A stretch of 64,000 nucleotides of DNA from JAAGZL01 sp050291365 (GTDB lineage: Bacteria; Pseudomonadota; Gammaproteobacteria; Chromatiales; Chromatiaceae), in contig JBNKJS010000016.1 in assembly GCA_050291365.1 (NCBI GenBank), positions 62,001 through 126,000 on the forward strand. The letters run 5' to 3'. Under the pieces are notes generated by a model, which searched no databases, had not been told where the DNA came from, and saw only the letters and a program-made list of their open reading frames with translations. Within the stretch, counting starts at the first letter, position 1. Every line of letters begins with the position of its first letter. This document shows, piece after piece, positions 9,137 through 18,070 of the stretch. Made by a program: the position numbers and the translations under genes.

Positions 9137-10204
9137 TCACTCCCGCTTGGACTGCAGCTGGTTTATATACTCCTCGCTTTGGCGATACTCACCAGGAGTC
9201 ATCCCAGTCCAGCGTTTGAATGAGCGAAAAAAGGCAGATGGCTCTTCAAACCCCATAAGCCCAGCAACATCGTTGATAGATAGCTGGGGAGAATTCATAT
9301 AGTTGATGGCACTCTTTTTGCGGCACTCATCTTTGATCTGCTGAAAGGTAGTACCCTCATCCAGCAGACGCCGGCGCAATTTGGATAACGACATATTCAG
9401 TGTATTCGCCACCTCCTTGGCTGTCGGAATGGGCATGCTGAAATCACGCCCGATGAGTGCGACTATCTGTGATTCGAGGCTGGCGCTATCATCCGCCATC
9501 ACCAGCAACTGATATGGCGCAGTCTTCAAAAATCCGCGCAGGGTCTCTTCGGTCTGGATTATGGGATATTCCAGATAGCGCGCCGGAAATACCATGGCGT
9601 TATCGTGTTGGTCAAATCTCAGTTCTGACTGAAATTTCTTGTGAACCCCCGGGATTGCGTCCTGCTCGGAAAAATTAAAATAGGCCGCCCTTAACTCAAG
9701 CCGCTCTCCAATCAGCCAGCTAACGAAATGGTGCCACATGGAGAGGGAGGTACAGATACTGGAGGGCGGTTCAGATGCGATGAGGTTTTCTATCTCTGCT
9801 GTGTCAAGGCTGTCCAGGCCGGCAAAGGTAATCTTGGCGAAGCGTCCCTTCTTTTCCAACTTGGGTTTTATCTTGGTACCTTTTACTATCTCGTGGAAAT
9901 CACTGGCACGGCGGATTGCATGACCCAGGTTTCGGCACTGGATGATTGCATGACACATCATCCGGAAGGCACCGTTGGGCAAACTTCCACCACTCAGCAT
10001 ACCGAAATACTCATCCTGAGTGATGTACATTATGCGTTGATAGAGGAATCCGAATTTTTTCGCCGGGAACTCCGTTTGGTGTTGAATCTCCGCCGGATCT
10101 ATACCAACGCTTGCGAGCAGTTCGTTTACATCATAATCCTGCGCGGCAACCTGATCTAACAGTTGCTTTACATAACCAGTCGGCACTGTGATGGTTTGTT
10201 TCAT
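9137..10204 (-). CDS. AraC family transcriptional regulator
   Basis: This 355-residue regulator has an N-terminal AraC-type ligand-binding domain of the kind found in OruR-like and lipid-pathway regulators, and a C-terminal double HTH with the pattern SINDVAGLMGFEEPSAFFRS followed by FKRWTGMTPGEYRQ. It lies 105 nt downstream of the ETF-QO gene in the same orientation. It could regulate the surrounding beta-oxidation genes, but no binding site was identified. Confidence 0.9.
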   Translation of the reverse strand: MKQTITVPTGYVKQLLDQVAAQDYDVNELLASVGIDPAEIQHQTEFPAKKFGFLYQRIMYITQDEYFGMLSGGSLPNGAFRMMCHAIIQCRNLGHAIRRASDFHEIVKGTKIKPKLEKKGRFAKITFAGLDSLDTAEIENLIASEPPSSICTSLSMWHHFVSWLIGERLELRAAYFNFSEQDAIPGVHKKFQSELRFDQHDNAMVFPARYLEYPIIQTEETLRGFLKTAPYQLLVMADDSASLESQIVALIGRDFSMPIPTAKEVANTLNMSLSKLRRRLLDEGTTFQQIKDECRKKSAINYMNSPQLSINDVAGLMGFEEPSAFFRSFKRWTGMTPGEYRQSEEYINQLQSKRE

Positions 10205-10309
10205 TTCGCCCGTCTCAAAATCTCACTCTGCAAGCCTGAACTACACACTTTAATGTGCGGATCAAACTACCATGTTATGAACGGCTTTTCCAAATCGCAG
10301 ACAACAGCT

Positions 10310-11938
10310 CTACATATTTGGATAGTTGGGACCGCCGCTTCCCTCGGGTGTGGTCCAGCGAATATTGTGGGTAGGATCTTTTATGTCGCAGGCCTTGCAG
10401 TGCAGGCAGTTCTGGGCATTGATCTGGAGTCTCTCCTCCCCCTCTTCCTCCACAATCTCGTACACCCCTGCCGGGCAGTAACGCTGTTCCGGGGCAGCAT
10501 AATCTTTAAGATTGAGAGAGATTGGAACGGCCTCATCCTTTAACTTAAGATGAATCGGCTGATCCTCTTCATGGTTGGTACTGGAGAGATAGACCGAACT
10601 CAGACGATCAAAGGTAATCTTGCCGTCCGGCTTGGGATATTCGATCTTAGCGCATTCACTCGCGGGTTTCAGCTGTTTTCTATCTTCACCATGGTGACTC
10701 AAGGTCCATGGAGCCCTGCCTCGAAACAGCTTTAGATCTATACCGGCATAGATGGTACCCCCCAGCAGATTCCATTTGGCAAAGGCCGGACGAAAATTAC
10801 GCGCCTGATGCAGCTCGCTGTGGAGCCAGGAGTTTTTGATAGCCTCAGGATAGCTGATCAGCTCATCACTGCTGCGCCCCTGGGACAATGCATCAACCAG
10901 GCTCTCCGCCGCCAGCATCCCACTCTTCATGGCGGTGTGGGACCCCTTTATCTTGGGGACATTAAGGAAACCGGCGCTGCATCCAATCAGGGCGCCACCC
11001 GGAAAGATCAGACCGGGCAGGGATTGCATACCACCTTCACTCAGGGTACGGGCGCCATAGGAGATACGCTTGCCGCCTGCAAAATAGCCGCGTATGGCCG
11101 GATGGGTCTTGAATCTCTGCATCTCCTCATAGGGAGAGAGATGTGGATTGGCGTAATCGAGCCCCACCACCATGCCAACCGCCACCTGGTTGTCTTCCAG
11201 GTGATACATGAAACTGCCGCCATACACATCCTGCTCCAGGGGCCAGCCGGCGCTATGCACCACAAGTCCTGGCTTATGTTTCTCGGGTTCTATCTGCCAC
11301 AGCTCTTTAATGCCCAGCCCATAGGTTTGGGCCTCACATGTAGCATTGAGCCGGAACTTCTCGATCAACTGCTGCGACAGGGATCCACGACAACCCTCTG
11401 AGAACAGGGTGTACTTGGCATGTAGTTCGATCCCGGGCTCAAAGCTACTTTTCTGCTCCCCTTCTCGGTTGATGCCCATATCGCCGGTGGCGATACCTTT
11501 GACCGATCCATCATCATTGAACAGCACCTCGGCTGCGGCAAATCCTGGATAGAGCTCAACCCCCAGCCCCTCGGCAATCTCTGCCAACCAGCGGCAGAGA
11601 TTGCCCAGGCTGGCGATATAGTTACCATGATTGTTCATCTGCGGAGGCAGCGTCCAACCCGGAAAAGGGAGAGCCTTCTTCTCGGTCAGAAACAGGAACT
11701 TGTCATCCTTAACCGGAGTGTTCAGGGGAGCACCCATCTCCTGCCACTTAGGCAACAGCTCTGACAGGGCACGCGGCTCTATGATGGCGCCAGAGAGTAT
11801 ATGAGCCCCGATCTCGGAACCCTTCTCCACCAGACAGACGCTAAGATCTAGCCCCTGCTCGGCGGCCAACTGCATGATCCGGATAGAAGCGGCAAGCCCG
11901 GAGGGACCACCACCCACAATCACTACATCATAGTTCAT
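10310..11938 (-). CDS. Electron transfer flavoprotein-ubiquinone oxidoreductase
   Basis: ETF-QO passes electrons from ETF to the quinone pool at the inner membrane. The 542-residue protein starts with a Rossmann FAD motif (VVIVGGGPSGLAASIRI) and ends with a 4Fe-4S domain containing NCLHCKACDIKDPTHNI. The ATG at 11938 follows GAGAGAGC; an upstream GTG at 11953 is weaker. It lies directly downstream of etfBA and the acyl-CoA dehydrogenase on the same strand, so the full electron route from acyl-CoA to quinone is encoded together. Confidence 0.95.
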   Translation of the reverse strand: MNYDVVIVGGGPSGLAASIRIMQLAAEQGLDLSVCLVEKGSEIGAHILSGAIIEPRALSELLPKWQEMGAPLNTPVKDDKFLFLTEKKALPFPGWTLPPQMNNHGNYIASLGNLCRWLAEIAEGLGVELYPGFAAAEVLFNDDGSVKGIATGDMGINREGEQKSSFEPGIELHAKYTLFSEGCRGSLSQQLIEKFRLNATCEAQTYGLGIKELWQIEPEKHKPGLVVHSAGWPLEQDVYGGSFMYHLEDNQVAVGMVVGLDYANPHLSPYEEMQRFKTHPAIRGYFAGGKRISYGARTLSEGGMQSLPGLIFPGGALIGCSAGFLNVPKIKGSHTAMKSGMLAAESLVDALSQGRSSDELISYPEAIKNSWLHSELHQARNFRPAFAKWNLLGGTIYAGIDLKLFRGRAPWTLSHHGEDRKQLKPASECAKIEYPKPDGKITFDRLSSVYLSSTNHEEDQPIHLKLKDEAVPISLNLKDYAAPEQRYCPAGVYEIVEEEGEERLQINAQNCLHCKACDIKDPTHNIRWTTPEGSGGPNYPNM

Positions 11939-12010
11939 GCTCTCTCTTTCCACGCTACTTCTCCAGTTAGATTCAGGAATCGATGAATATCCGCCTACTG
12001 CACACAGGCC

Positions 12011-12940
12011 CTACAGTGCGTCGGTTAGCTCAGGAACCACATCAAACAGGTCGGCCACCAGGCCATAGTCCGCCACCTCAAATATAGGGGCATCCTCATC
12101 CTTGTTGATGGCTACGATCACCTTACTCTCTTTCATCCCGGCCAGGTGCTGAATGGCGCCACTGATACCCACTGCGATGTAGAGGCCAGGGGCCACAATC
12201 TTGCCGGTCTGCCCGACTTGATAGTCGTTGGGGACATAACCGGCATCTACAGCAGCGCGGGAAGCACCCACCGCAGCACCCAGTTTGTCGGCAAGGGCAT
12301 CAATCAGTTTGAAGTTGTCACCACTACCCAGACCACGTCCACCCGAGACCACCACAGCGGCATCGGTTAGTTCCGGACGATCGGATACGCTCAGCTCCTG
12401 GCTGACAAAACTGGACCCGGCAAAAGATGCGGCCGCCGGGATATCCTCGATAGGGGCGGATCCCCCTTCGGAAGCCGCCGCATCAAAGGCGGTGCCTCTA
12501 ACAGTAATCACCTTGATCCCGTCACTACTCTGCACCGTCGCTAATGCATTACCGGCGTAGATGGGACGCACGAATGTGTCCCCAGACTCAACGCTAATGA
12601 TGTCGCTGATCTGGGCCACGTCCAGCTTGGCGGCGATTCTGGGCATATAGTTTTTACCGCTGGTGGTGGCCGCGGCCAGGATGTGACTGTAGTTATCAGC
12701 AATACCGACAACCAACTGGGACACACTCTCCGGCATGGCGTGCTCATAGGCCGGATCATCACACAGCAGCACCTTGGTTACGCCATCAATCTTGGAGGCC
12801 TGTTCTGCAACAGCCTTACAACCACTCCCGGCCACCAGGAGATGCAGATCATCACCGAGCTCTTTTGCTGCGGTTAGGGTATTCAATGTTGCCGACTTTA
12901 AGTTGGCACTATCATGATCGGCTATTATCAGTATGCTCAT
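12011..12940 (-). CDS. etfA: Electron transfer flavoprotein alpha subunit
   Basis: The 309-residue ETF alpha (FixB family) has the C-terminal FAD-binding signature region VVSGGRGLGSGDNFKLIDALA, then QVGQTGKIVAPGLYIAVG and ISGAIQHLAG. The heterodimer with EtfB takes electrons from acyl-CoA dehydrogenases. Its ATG overlaps the etfB stop by 4 nt, a sign of translational coupling for a 1:1 complex. Confidence 0.96.
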   Translation of the reverse strand: MSILIIADHDSANLKSATLNTLTAAKELGDDLHLLVAGSGCKAVAEQASKIDGVTKVLLCDDPAYEHAMPESVSQLVVGIADNYSHILAAATTSGKNYMPRIAAKLDVAQISDIISVESGDTFVRPIYAGNALATVQSSDGIKVITVRGTAFDAAASEGGSAPIEDIPAAASFAGSSFVSQELSVSDRPELTDAAVVVSGGRGLGSGDNFKLIDALADKLGAAVGASRAAVDAGYVPNDYQVGQTGKIVAPGLYIAVGISGAIQHLAGMKESKVIVAINKDEDAPIFEVADYGLVADLFDVVPELTDAL

Positions 12941-13689
12941 GAGATCACCTTCGCTTCATTTCGGAGTTTTTCTACCAGCTCTGCAACAGAGGCCACCTTG
13001 ATACCGGCCTTGCGCACCGGCGGTTCGATTACCTTCAGGGTCTGCAAACGCGGAGTAATGTCTACGCCGGTATCTGCTACCGGGATAATCTCCAAAGGCT
13101 TCTTCTTCGCCTTCATGATATTGGGCAGCTTGGCGTAACGTGGTTCGTTCAGACGCAGATCGGTGGTGATCACCGCCGGCAGGGTCAGGGCAACTGTCTC
13201 CAGACCGCCATCTATCTCCCTGGTTACCTTAACGCCATCCGCTTCTACCTCCACCTTGGATGCAAAGGTGCCCTGAGGCAGATCCATGAGTGACGCCAGC
13301 ATCTGGCCGGTCTGGTTGCCATCATCATCAATCGCCTGCTTACCCAGGATAATCAGATCAGGCTGCTCTTTATCGGCAACGGTTTTTAGCAACTTGGCCA
13401 CGGCCAAAGGCTGTAGTTCTGCCTCGGTCTCGATCAAGATTGCCCGGTCTGCACCCAGGGCGAGAGCGCTACGCAGTGTCTCCTGGCACTCTTTGACGCC
13501 AAGGGAGACAACCACTATCTCATCCGCCTTTCCTGCCTCTTTAATGCGCACCGCCTCTTCCACTGCAATCTCGCAAAATGGGTTGATGGACATCTTCACA
13601 TTGTTCAGGTCAACTCCGCTTTCATCAGAAGCGACACGGATCTTGACGTTGTAATCAACAACCCTTTTAACCGCAACGAGTATTTTCAT
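12937..13689 (-). CDS. etfB: Electron transfer flavoprotein beta subunit
   Basis: This is a 250-residue ETF beta (FixA family) starting MKILVAVKRVVDYNVKIRV. It contains the AMP-binding segment ILGKQAIDDDGNQTGQML and the acyl-CoA dehydrogenase recognition-loop region around EPRYAKLPNIMKAKKKPLE. It lies 63 nt downstream of the acyl-CoA dehydrogenase gene and is coupled to etfA. Lengths and motifs fit the canonical (non-bifurcating) housekeeping ETF. Confidence 0.96.
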   Translation of the reverse strand: MKILVAVKRVVDYNVKIRVASDESGVDLNNVKMSINPFCEIAVEEAVRIKEAGKADEIVVVSLGVKECQETLRSALALGADRAILIETEAELQPLAVAKLLKTVADKEQPDLIILGKQAIDDDGNQTGQMLASLMDLPQGTFASKVEVEADGVKVTREIDGGLETVALTLPAVITTDLRLNEPRYAKLPNIMKAKKKPLEIIPVADTGVDITPRLQTLKVIEPPVRKAGIKVASVAELVEKLRNEAKVIS

Positions 13690-13752
13690 TCATTTTCTCC
13701 GTAACATATATTGCTGTTCACTGTTCCTAAATTATCCTGCATCTAACCCGGC

Positions 13753-15543
13753 TCACATCTGAAAGGCGTCATCATTGAACTTCATGATGATATTGGAACC
13801 CACCGATATGGTTTGATGCAGCGCACTGCACTGAGGCAGCAGACGCTCAAAGTAGAAGTGCGCCGTATCTATCTTTGCCTGGTAGAACAGAGACTCCCCT
13901 CCATTTACCTTGGCGCTGGCAACCTCCGCCATACGCGCCCACAAATAACCAAGGGCAACTAGACCAAACATGCGCAAATAGTCTGTGGCCGCCGCCGCGC
14001 TATCATCCGGCGATGTAGTCAACTGCTGTGCAACATACTGGGTTGCAGATTTCAGCATGTCGAAGGAATCCCTTAGGGGCTGAATAAAGCTCTTGAGATA
14101 TGGATTGGAGGCGTTTTGTTGCAGATAGCTCTCAACCGGCCCAAAAAACTGCTGCAGGTATCTTCCATCGAAGGCGGTAATCTTACGCCCCACCAGATCC
14201 AGGGCCTGAATACCGTTGGTCCCTTCGTATATCTGGGCAATACGGGCATCGCGCACATACTGTTCCATGCCATGCTCACGGATATAGCCATGCCCACCCA
14301 GGACCTGTACGCCCAGGTTGGCCATCTCGGAGCCAATATCGCTATTGAAGGCCTTAACCACCGGGGTCATCAGTGCAATGCAATCTTCCGCATCCTGGCG
14401 CCGCTGGGCATCCGGGTGATGGTGGGAGATATCCAGTTCCCTCCCGACCCAGGCCACCAGGGCACGACACCCCTCTGCGTAGGCCCTTTGGGTAAGCAGC
14501 ATACGCCTGATATCTGGATGCACCAGGAGCGGGTCGGCGGCCTTGTCCGGATATTTTGCTCCAGTAAGGGAACGACCCTGCAGACGTTCCATGGCATAGC
14601 TGACTGCACCCTGATATGAGGCCTCAGCAATACCCAGCCCCTGAATGCCTACCGCCAGGCGCTCAATATTCATCATAATGAACATCGCAGCCATACCCTT
14701 ATTCAGCTCTCCTACCAGATACCCCTTGGCTCCGTCGAAGTTCATAACACAGGTAGCGGAGGCCTTTATCCCCATCTTGTGTTCAATGGCGCTGCAGTTT
14801 ACGTTGTTGGACTCTCCCGGCTCTGACTGCTCGTTCACCAGAAACTTGGGAACCAGGAACATGCTTATACCCTTGGTGCCTTTGGGGGCGTCTGGGGTAC
14901 GGGCAAGCACTAGATGAATGATGTTCTCGCTTAGATCGTGATCACCGGCGGTGATGAAGATCTTGGTGCCGGTTATGGTGTAACTATCATCATCGTTGGG
15001 AATCGCCTTGGTGCGGATCAACCCTAGATCGGTACCGCAATGGGGTTCGGTGAGCGACATGGCTCCAGCCCAGACCCCCTCCACCATCTTGGGGAGATAT
15101 CTCTGCTTCAGCTCATCACTGCCCTTGGCCAGGATCGCATTGCAGGCGCCGTTGGTCAGACCCGGGTAGAGGCTGAATGAGATATTGCTGCTGGCGATTA
15201 TCTCTTCGATCATCAGGCCCAGGGTCTTGGGCATCCCCTGGCCGTTATATTCTACCGGCGCGGTTAGACTGCCGAGCCCCAACTCACAGAAGTCCTTGTA
15301 TGCCTGGATAAATCCGGCGGGGGTTGAGACATTTCCCTGGTCAATCGCGCACCCCTCTTCATCACCGCTCTGGTTGATAGAGTGCAGCCGCTCTTCACAA
15401 AACTTCCCGGCCTCTTCCAGCATGGCGTCAACCAGGTCCGGAGTGACCTCCTCAAAACCATCAAGTTGCTCTATACTTTTTGGATCAAACAACTCATTGT
15501 AGATAAATCGCAGCTCACGCAGTGGGGTCTTATATACAGGCAT
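13753..15543 (-). CDS. Acyl-CoA dehydrogenase (long, about 600-aa type)
   Basis: The 596-residue acyl-CoA dehydrogenase has an N-terminal helical extension (FIYNELFDPKSIEQL), the FAD/substrate loop MSLTEPHCGTDLGLIRTKA, and the C-terminal motif IYEGTNGIQALDLVGRK, whose Glu is the usual catalytic base. The extra C-terminal domain marks the long AidB/FadE12-like class. It heads the minus-strand run acyl-CoA dehydrogenase, etfB, etfA, ETF-QO. It is clearly paralogous to the divergent gene starting at 15891. Confidence 0.94.
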   Translation of the reverse strand: MPVYKTPLRELRFIYNELFDPKSIEQLDGFEEVTPDLVDAMLEEAGKFCEERLHSINQSGDEEGCAIDQGNVSTPAGFIQAYKDFCELGLGSLTAPVEYNGQGMPKTLGLMIEEIIASSNISFSLYPGLTNGACNAILAKGSDELKQRYLPKMVEGVWAGAMSLTEPHCGTDLGLIRTKAIPNDDDSYTITGTKIFITAGDHDLSENIIHLVLARTPDAPKGTKGISMFLVPKFLVNEQSEPGESNNVNCSAIEHKMGIKASATCVMNFDGAKGYLVGELNKGMAAMFIMMNIERLAVGIQGLGIAEASYQGAVSYAMERLQGRSLTGAKYPDKAADPLLVHPDIRRMLLTQRAYAEGCRALVAWVGRELDISHHHPDAQRRQDAEDCIALMTPVVKAFNSDIGSEMANLGVQVLGGHGYIREHGMEQYVRDARIAQIYEGTNGIQALDLVGRKITAFDGRYLQQFFGPVESYLQQNASNPYLKSFIQPLRDSFDMLKSATQYVAQQLTTSPDDSAAAATDYLRMFGLVALGYLWARMAEVASAKVNGGESLFYQAKIDTAHFYFERLLPQCSALHQTISVGSNIIMKFNDDAFQM

Positions 15544-15890
15544 ATGGCCATTCCCTATTCAAAAACTATTTAACGAAGAAAATAGTGTTGCAATCTCCCC
15601 TCAACTCCAATAACAAAAGTCGCCTAATTTCATAACAATTTTATCCCTACCCAATATTTTTGACGCAAATAGTCAGTAATATAGCCCGGCAATTACCCAA
15701 TTGAACCTGGAAACCCCTCTGCTTAACAGCCTGTTTTTCAAGTTTTTTATTCTATTGGCGAATTTGGATATAAATATTGAATCAAATTGTTATTGGATAA
15801 TCGGACAAAAACTTCCACTCTTACGCCATACTCTGAATGGCCAGATTCATTGACCATTTAAACTTTAACTGATTATAGGTCTTAAACCAC
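15544..15890. promoter_or_regulatory. Divergent promoter region between the two acyl-CoA dehydrogenase genes
   Basis: This 347-nt AT-rich gap separates the start codons of two divergent operons. No supported gene is present, and I could not assign a specific operator or -10/-35 pair with confidence. It must contain both promoters and is the natural place for regulator binding sites. Confidence 0.5.
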
Positions 15891-17690
15891 ATGGGCGAAT
15901 ACAAAGTACCTCACCGAGATATCCGTTTTGTTCTAAACGAACTGTTAAATATAGAAGAACACTACAGCGGACTGAATAACTGCGAAGAGGCTACGCCAGA
16001 CATGATTGACGCGATTCTCGACGAGGCGGGAAAGTTTGCCGAACGCGTAGTCGCACCGCTTAATCAGATAGGCGATCAGCAAGGATGTACCTTTGAGGAT
16101 GGCGTTGTAACAACCCCTCCCGGCTTTAAAGAGGCATACCAACAGTTTGTAGAAAGCGGCTGGCCATCACTCCCGCACAAAGAGGAGTGGGGAGGACAGG
16201 GCCTGCCTGAGTCATTGGGAATCGTAATCAATGAGATGATCGGAACCGCCAACTGGTCCTGGAGCATGTATCCAGGCCTCAGCCACGGGGCTATGCGTAC
16301 CATAGAGGCCCACGGCACCCAGGAACAGAAGCAGACCTATCTCACCAAGCTGATTAGTGGCGAGTGGACCGGCACCATGTGTCTGACTGAGCCGCACTGC
16401 GGCACCGACCTAGGACTGTTGCGCACCAAGGCCGAACCAAACGAGGATGGCAGCTACTCCATAACCGGCACCAAGATCTTCATCTCCGCCGGCGAGCATG
16501 ACATGGCCGGGAATATCGTACATATCGTTTTAGCACGCCTGCCGGACGCGCCAGAAGGCACCAAGGGGATCTCCCTATTTATTGTGCCGAAACAACTACC
16601 GGACACTGAAGGTAACGCCGGAGATGCAAATAACGTAAGTTGCGGTTCCATTGAACACAAGATGGGGATACACGGCAACTCCACCTGCGTAATGAACTTC
16701 GATGGCGCCAAGGGTTTTCTCATCGGCCCACCCAACAAAGGCCTGAACTGTATGTTCACCTTCATGAATGCTGCACGTCTGGGTACCGCCATACAGGGCC
16801 TGGCTCACGCCGAGTGGGGATTCCAGAACTCCTACAACTACGCCCGGGAACGGCTGCAGATGCGCTCGTTGACTGGACCCAAGGCACCAGACAAGCCCGC
16901 CGACCCCATCATTGTCCATCCTGAGGTGCGCAAGATGCTGCTCACCCAGAAGGCGATCTCCGAAGGCGCACGGGCCATGATCTACTTTACTGCGCTGCAG
17001 ATCGATCTGACCGAACTCTCAGAAGACAACAAGGTAGTTGAAGAGGCCAACGACCTGCTTGCCTTTATCACCCCCATCGCTAAGGCATTCCTGACCGAGA
17101 TGGGATTTGAATCAGCGAATCTCGGCCTGCAGGTGTTTGGCGGGCACGGCTATATCTCCGAATGGGGCATGGAACAGAATGTACGCGACAGTCGCATCTC
17201 CATGCTGTATGAAGGCACCACCCAGATCCAGGCTCTGGACCTGCTCGGACGCAAGGTACTGCTGACCCAGGGTAAGACACTGAAGCAGTTCACCAAGAAA
17301 ATTCATCTTTTCTGCAAAGAGCATGCTAAAAACAAGGAGATGAAAGAGTTCATCGAACCTCTGAAAAAGCTAAACGATGAATGGGGTAGCATCACCATGA
17401 AAATCGGCATGAAGGCGATGAAGAATAAGGATGAGGTAGGCGCGGCATCGGTTGATTATCTCATGTACTCAGGTTACGTTGCTCTGGCTTACTTCTGGGC
17501 AAAGATGGCTCAGATCGCTCAGACCAAGTTAAAGGAAGGAACCAGCGAGAAGGCCTTCTATAACTCAAAGATAGTAACAGCAAAATTCTACTATCAGCGC
17601 ATACTACCACGCACCAACAGCCTGGTAGCGACTATGCTCTCCGGTTCGGATAACCTGATGACTCTGGATGAAGAGGATTTCATCTTCTAA
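15891..17690 (+). CDS. Acyl-CoA dehydrogenase (paralogue of the divergent gene)
   Basis: The 599-residue enzyme has the same architecture as its divergent neighbour: LTEPHCGTDLGLLRTKAEP, then MLYEGTTQIQALDLLGRKV with the catalytic Glu. It starts the plus-strand operon with the SCP2 protein, FadD, DUF2889 protein and FadBA. Two paralogues side by side suggest different chain-length preferences or a recent duplication; the sequence alone does not tell which. Confidence 0.94.
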   Translation: MGEYKVPHRDIRFVLNELLNIEEHYSGLNNCEEATPDMIDAILDEAGKFAERVVAPLNQIGDQQGCTFEDGVVTTPPGFKEAYQQFVESGWPSLPHKEEWGGQGLPESLGIVINEMIGTANWSWSMYPGLSHGAMRTIEAHGTQEQKQTYLTKLISGEWTGTMCLTEPHCGTDLGLLRTKAEPNEDGSYSITGTKIFISAGEHDMAGNIVHIVLARLPDAPEGTKGISLFIVPKQLPDTEGNAGDANNVSCGSIEHKMGIHGNSTCVMNFDGAKGFLIGPPNKGLNCMFTFMNAARLGTAIQGLAHAEWGFQNSYNYARERLQMRSLTGPKAPDKPADPIIVHPEVRKMLLTQKAISEGARAMIYFTALQIDLTELSEDNKVVEEANDLLAFITPIAKAFLTEMGFESANLGLQVFGGHGYISEWGMEQNVRDSRISMLYEGTTQIQALDLLGRKVLLTQGKTLKQFTKKIHLFCKEHAKNKEMKEFIEPLKKLNDEWGSITMKIGMKAMKNKDEVGAASVDYLMYSGYVALAYFWAKMAQIAQTKLKEGTSEKAFYNSKIVTAKFYYQRILPRTNSLVATMLSGSDNLMTLDEEDFIF

Positions 17691-17742
17691 AGTAAACCAT
17701 ACATTAGAACAATTACAGTTCAACCCAAAGGGGGATTATCTT

Positions 17743-18066
17743 ATGAGCGATATAAACACTCTGCTTGATGACATGCAAAAGCGCTTTAACCCAAATGCAG
17801 CTGATGGCCTGGATGCAATCTTTCAGTACGATATTAGCGACAACGGAAGCTGGCAGATCGAAATCAAAGATGGTTCCTGCCAGATAACAGAAGGAGCCAG
17901 TTCTGACTCAAATGTCACACTATCGATGGACCTGGACACCCTGACATCTGTTCTAAACGGCGAAACCGATGGCATGCAGGCGTTTATGAGCGGAGATATA
18001 GAGGCAACAGGAGATATAATGCTGGCTACAAAATTGTCTGACCTATTTCCCTTGAACGGAGGTTAG
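17743..18066 (+). CDS. SCP2 sterol-carrier-like domain protein
   Basis: This is a 107-residue stand-alone SCP2 domain. The pattern DGSCQITEGASSDSNVTLSM, followed by the TLTSVLNGETDGMQAFMSG segment, is typical. SCP2 domains bind fatty acyl chains or acyl-CoA in a hydrophobic tunnel. The ATG at 17743 follows AAAGGGGGA; an in-frame upstream ATG at 17668 lies inside the previous gene. It is 4 nt from fadD, so it probably delivers or buffers acyl substrates for the pathway. Confidence 0.85.
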   Translation: MSDINTLLDDMQKRFNPNAADGLDAIFQYDISDNGSWQIEIKDGSCQITEGASSDSNVTLSMDLDTLTSVLNGETDGMQAFMSGDIEATGDIMLATKLSDLFPLNGG

Positions 18067-18070
18067 ACCC

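Noticed and set aside
9016..9219. Plus-strand 67-codon frame overlapping the AraC gene end
   Set aside because: Half of it is antisense to the AraC HTH domain and it has no recognisable features.
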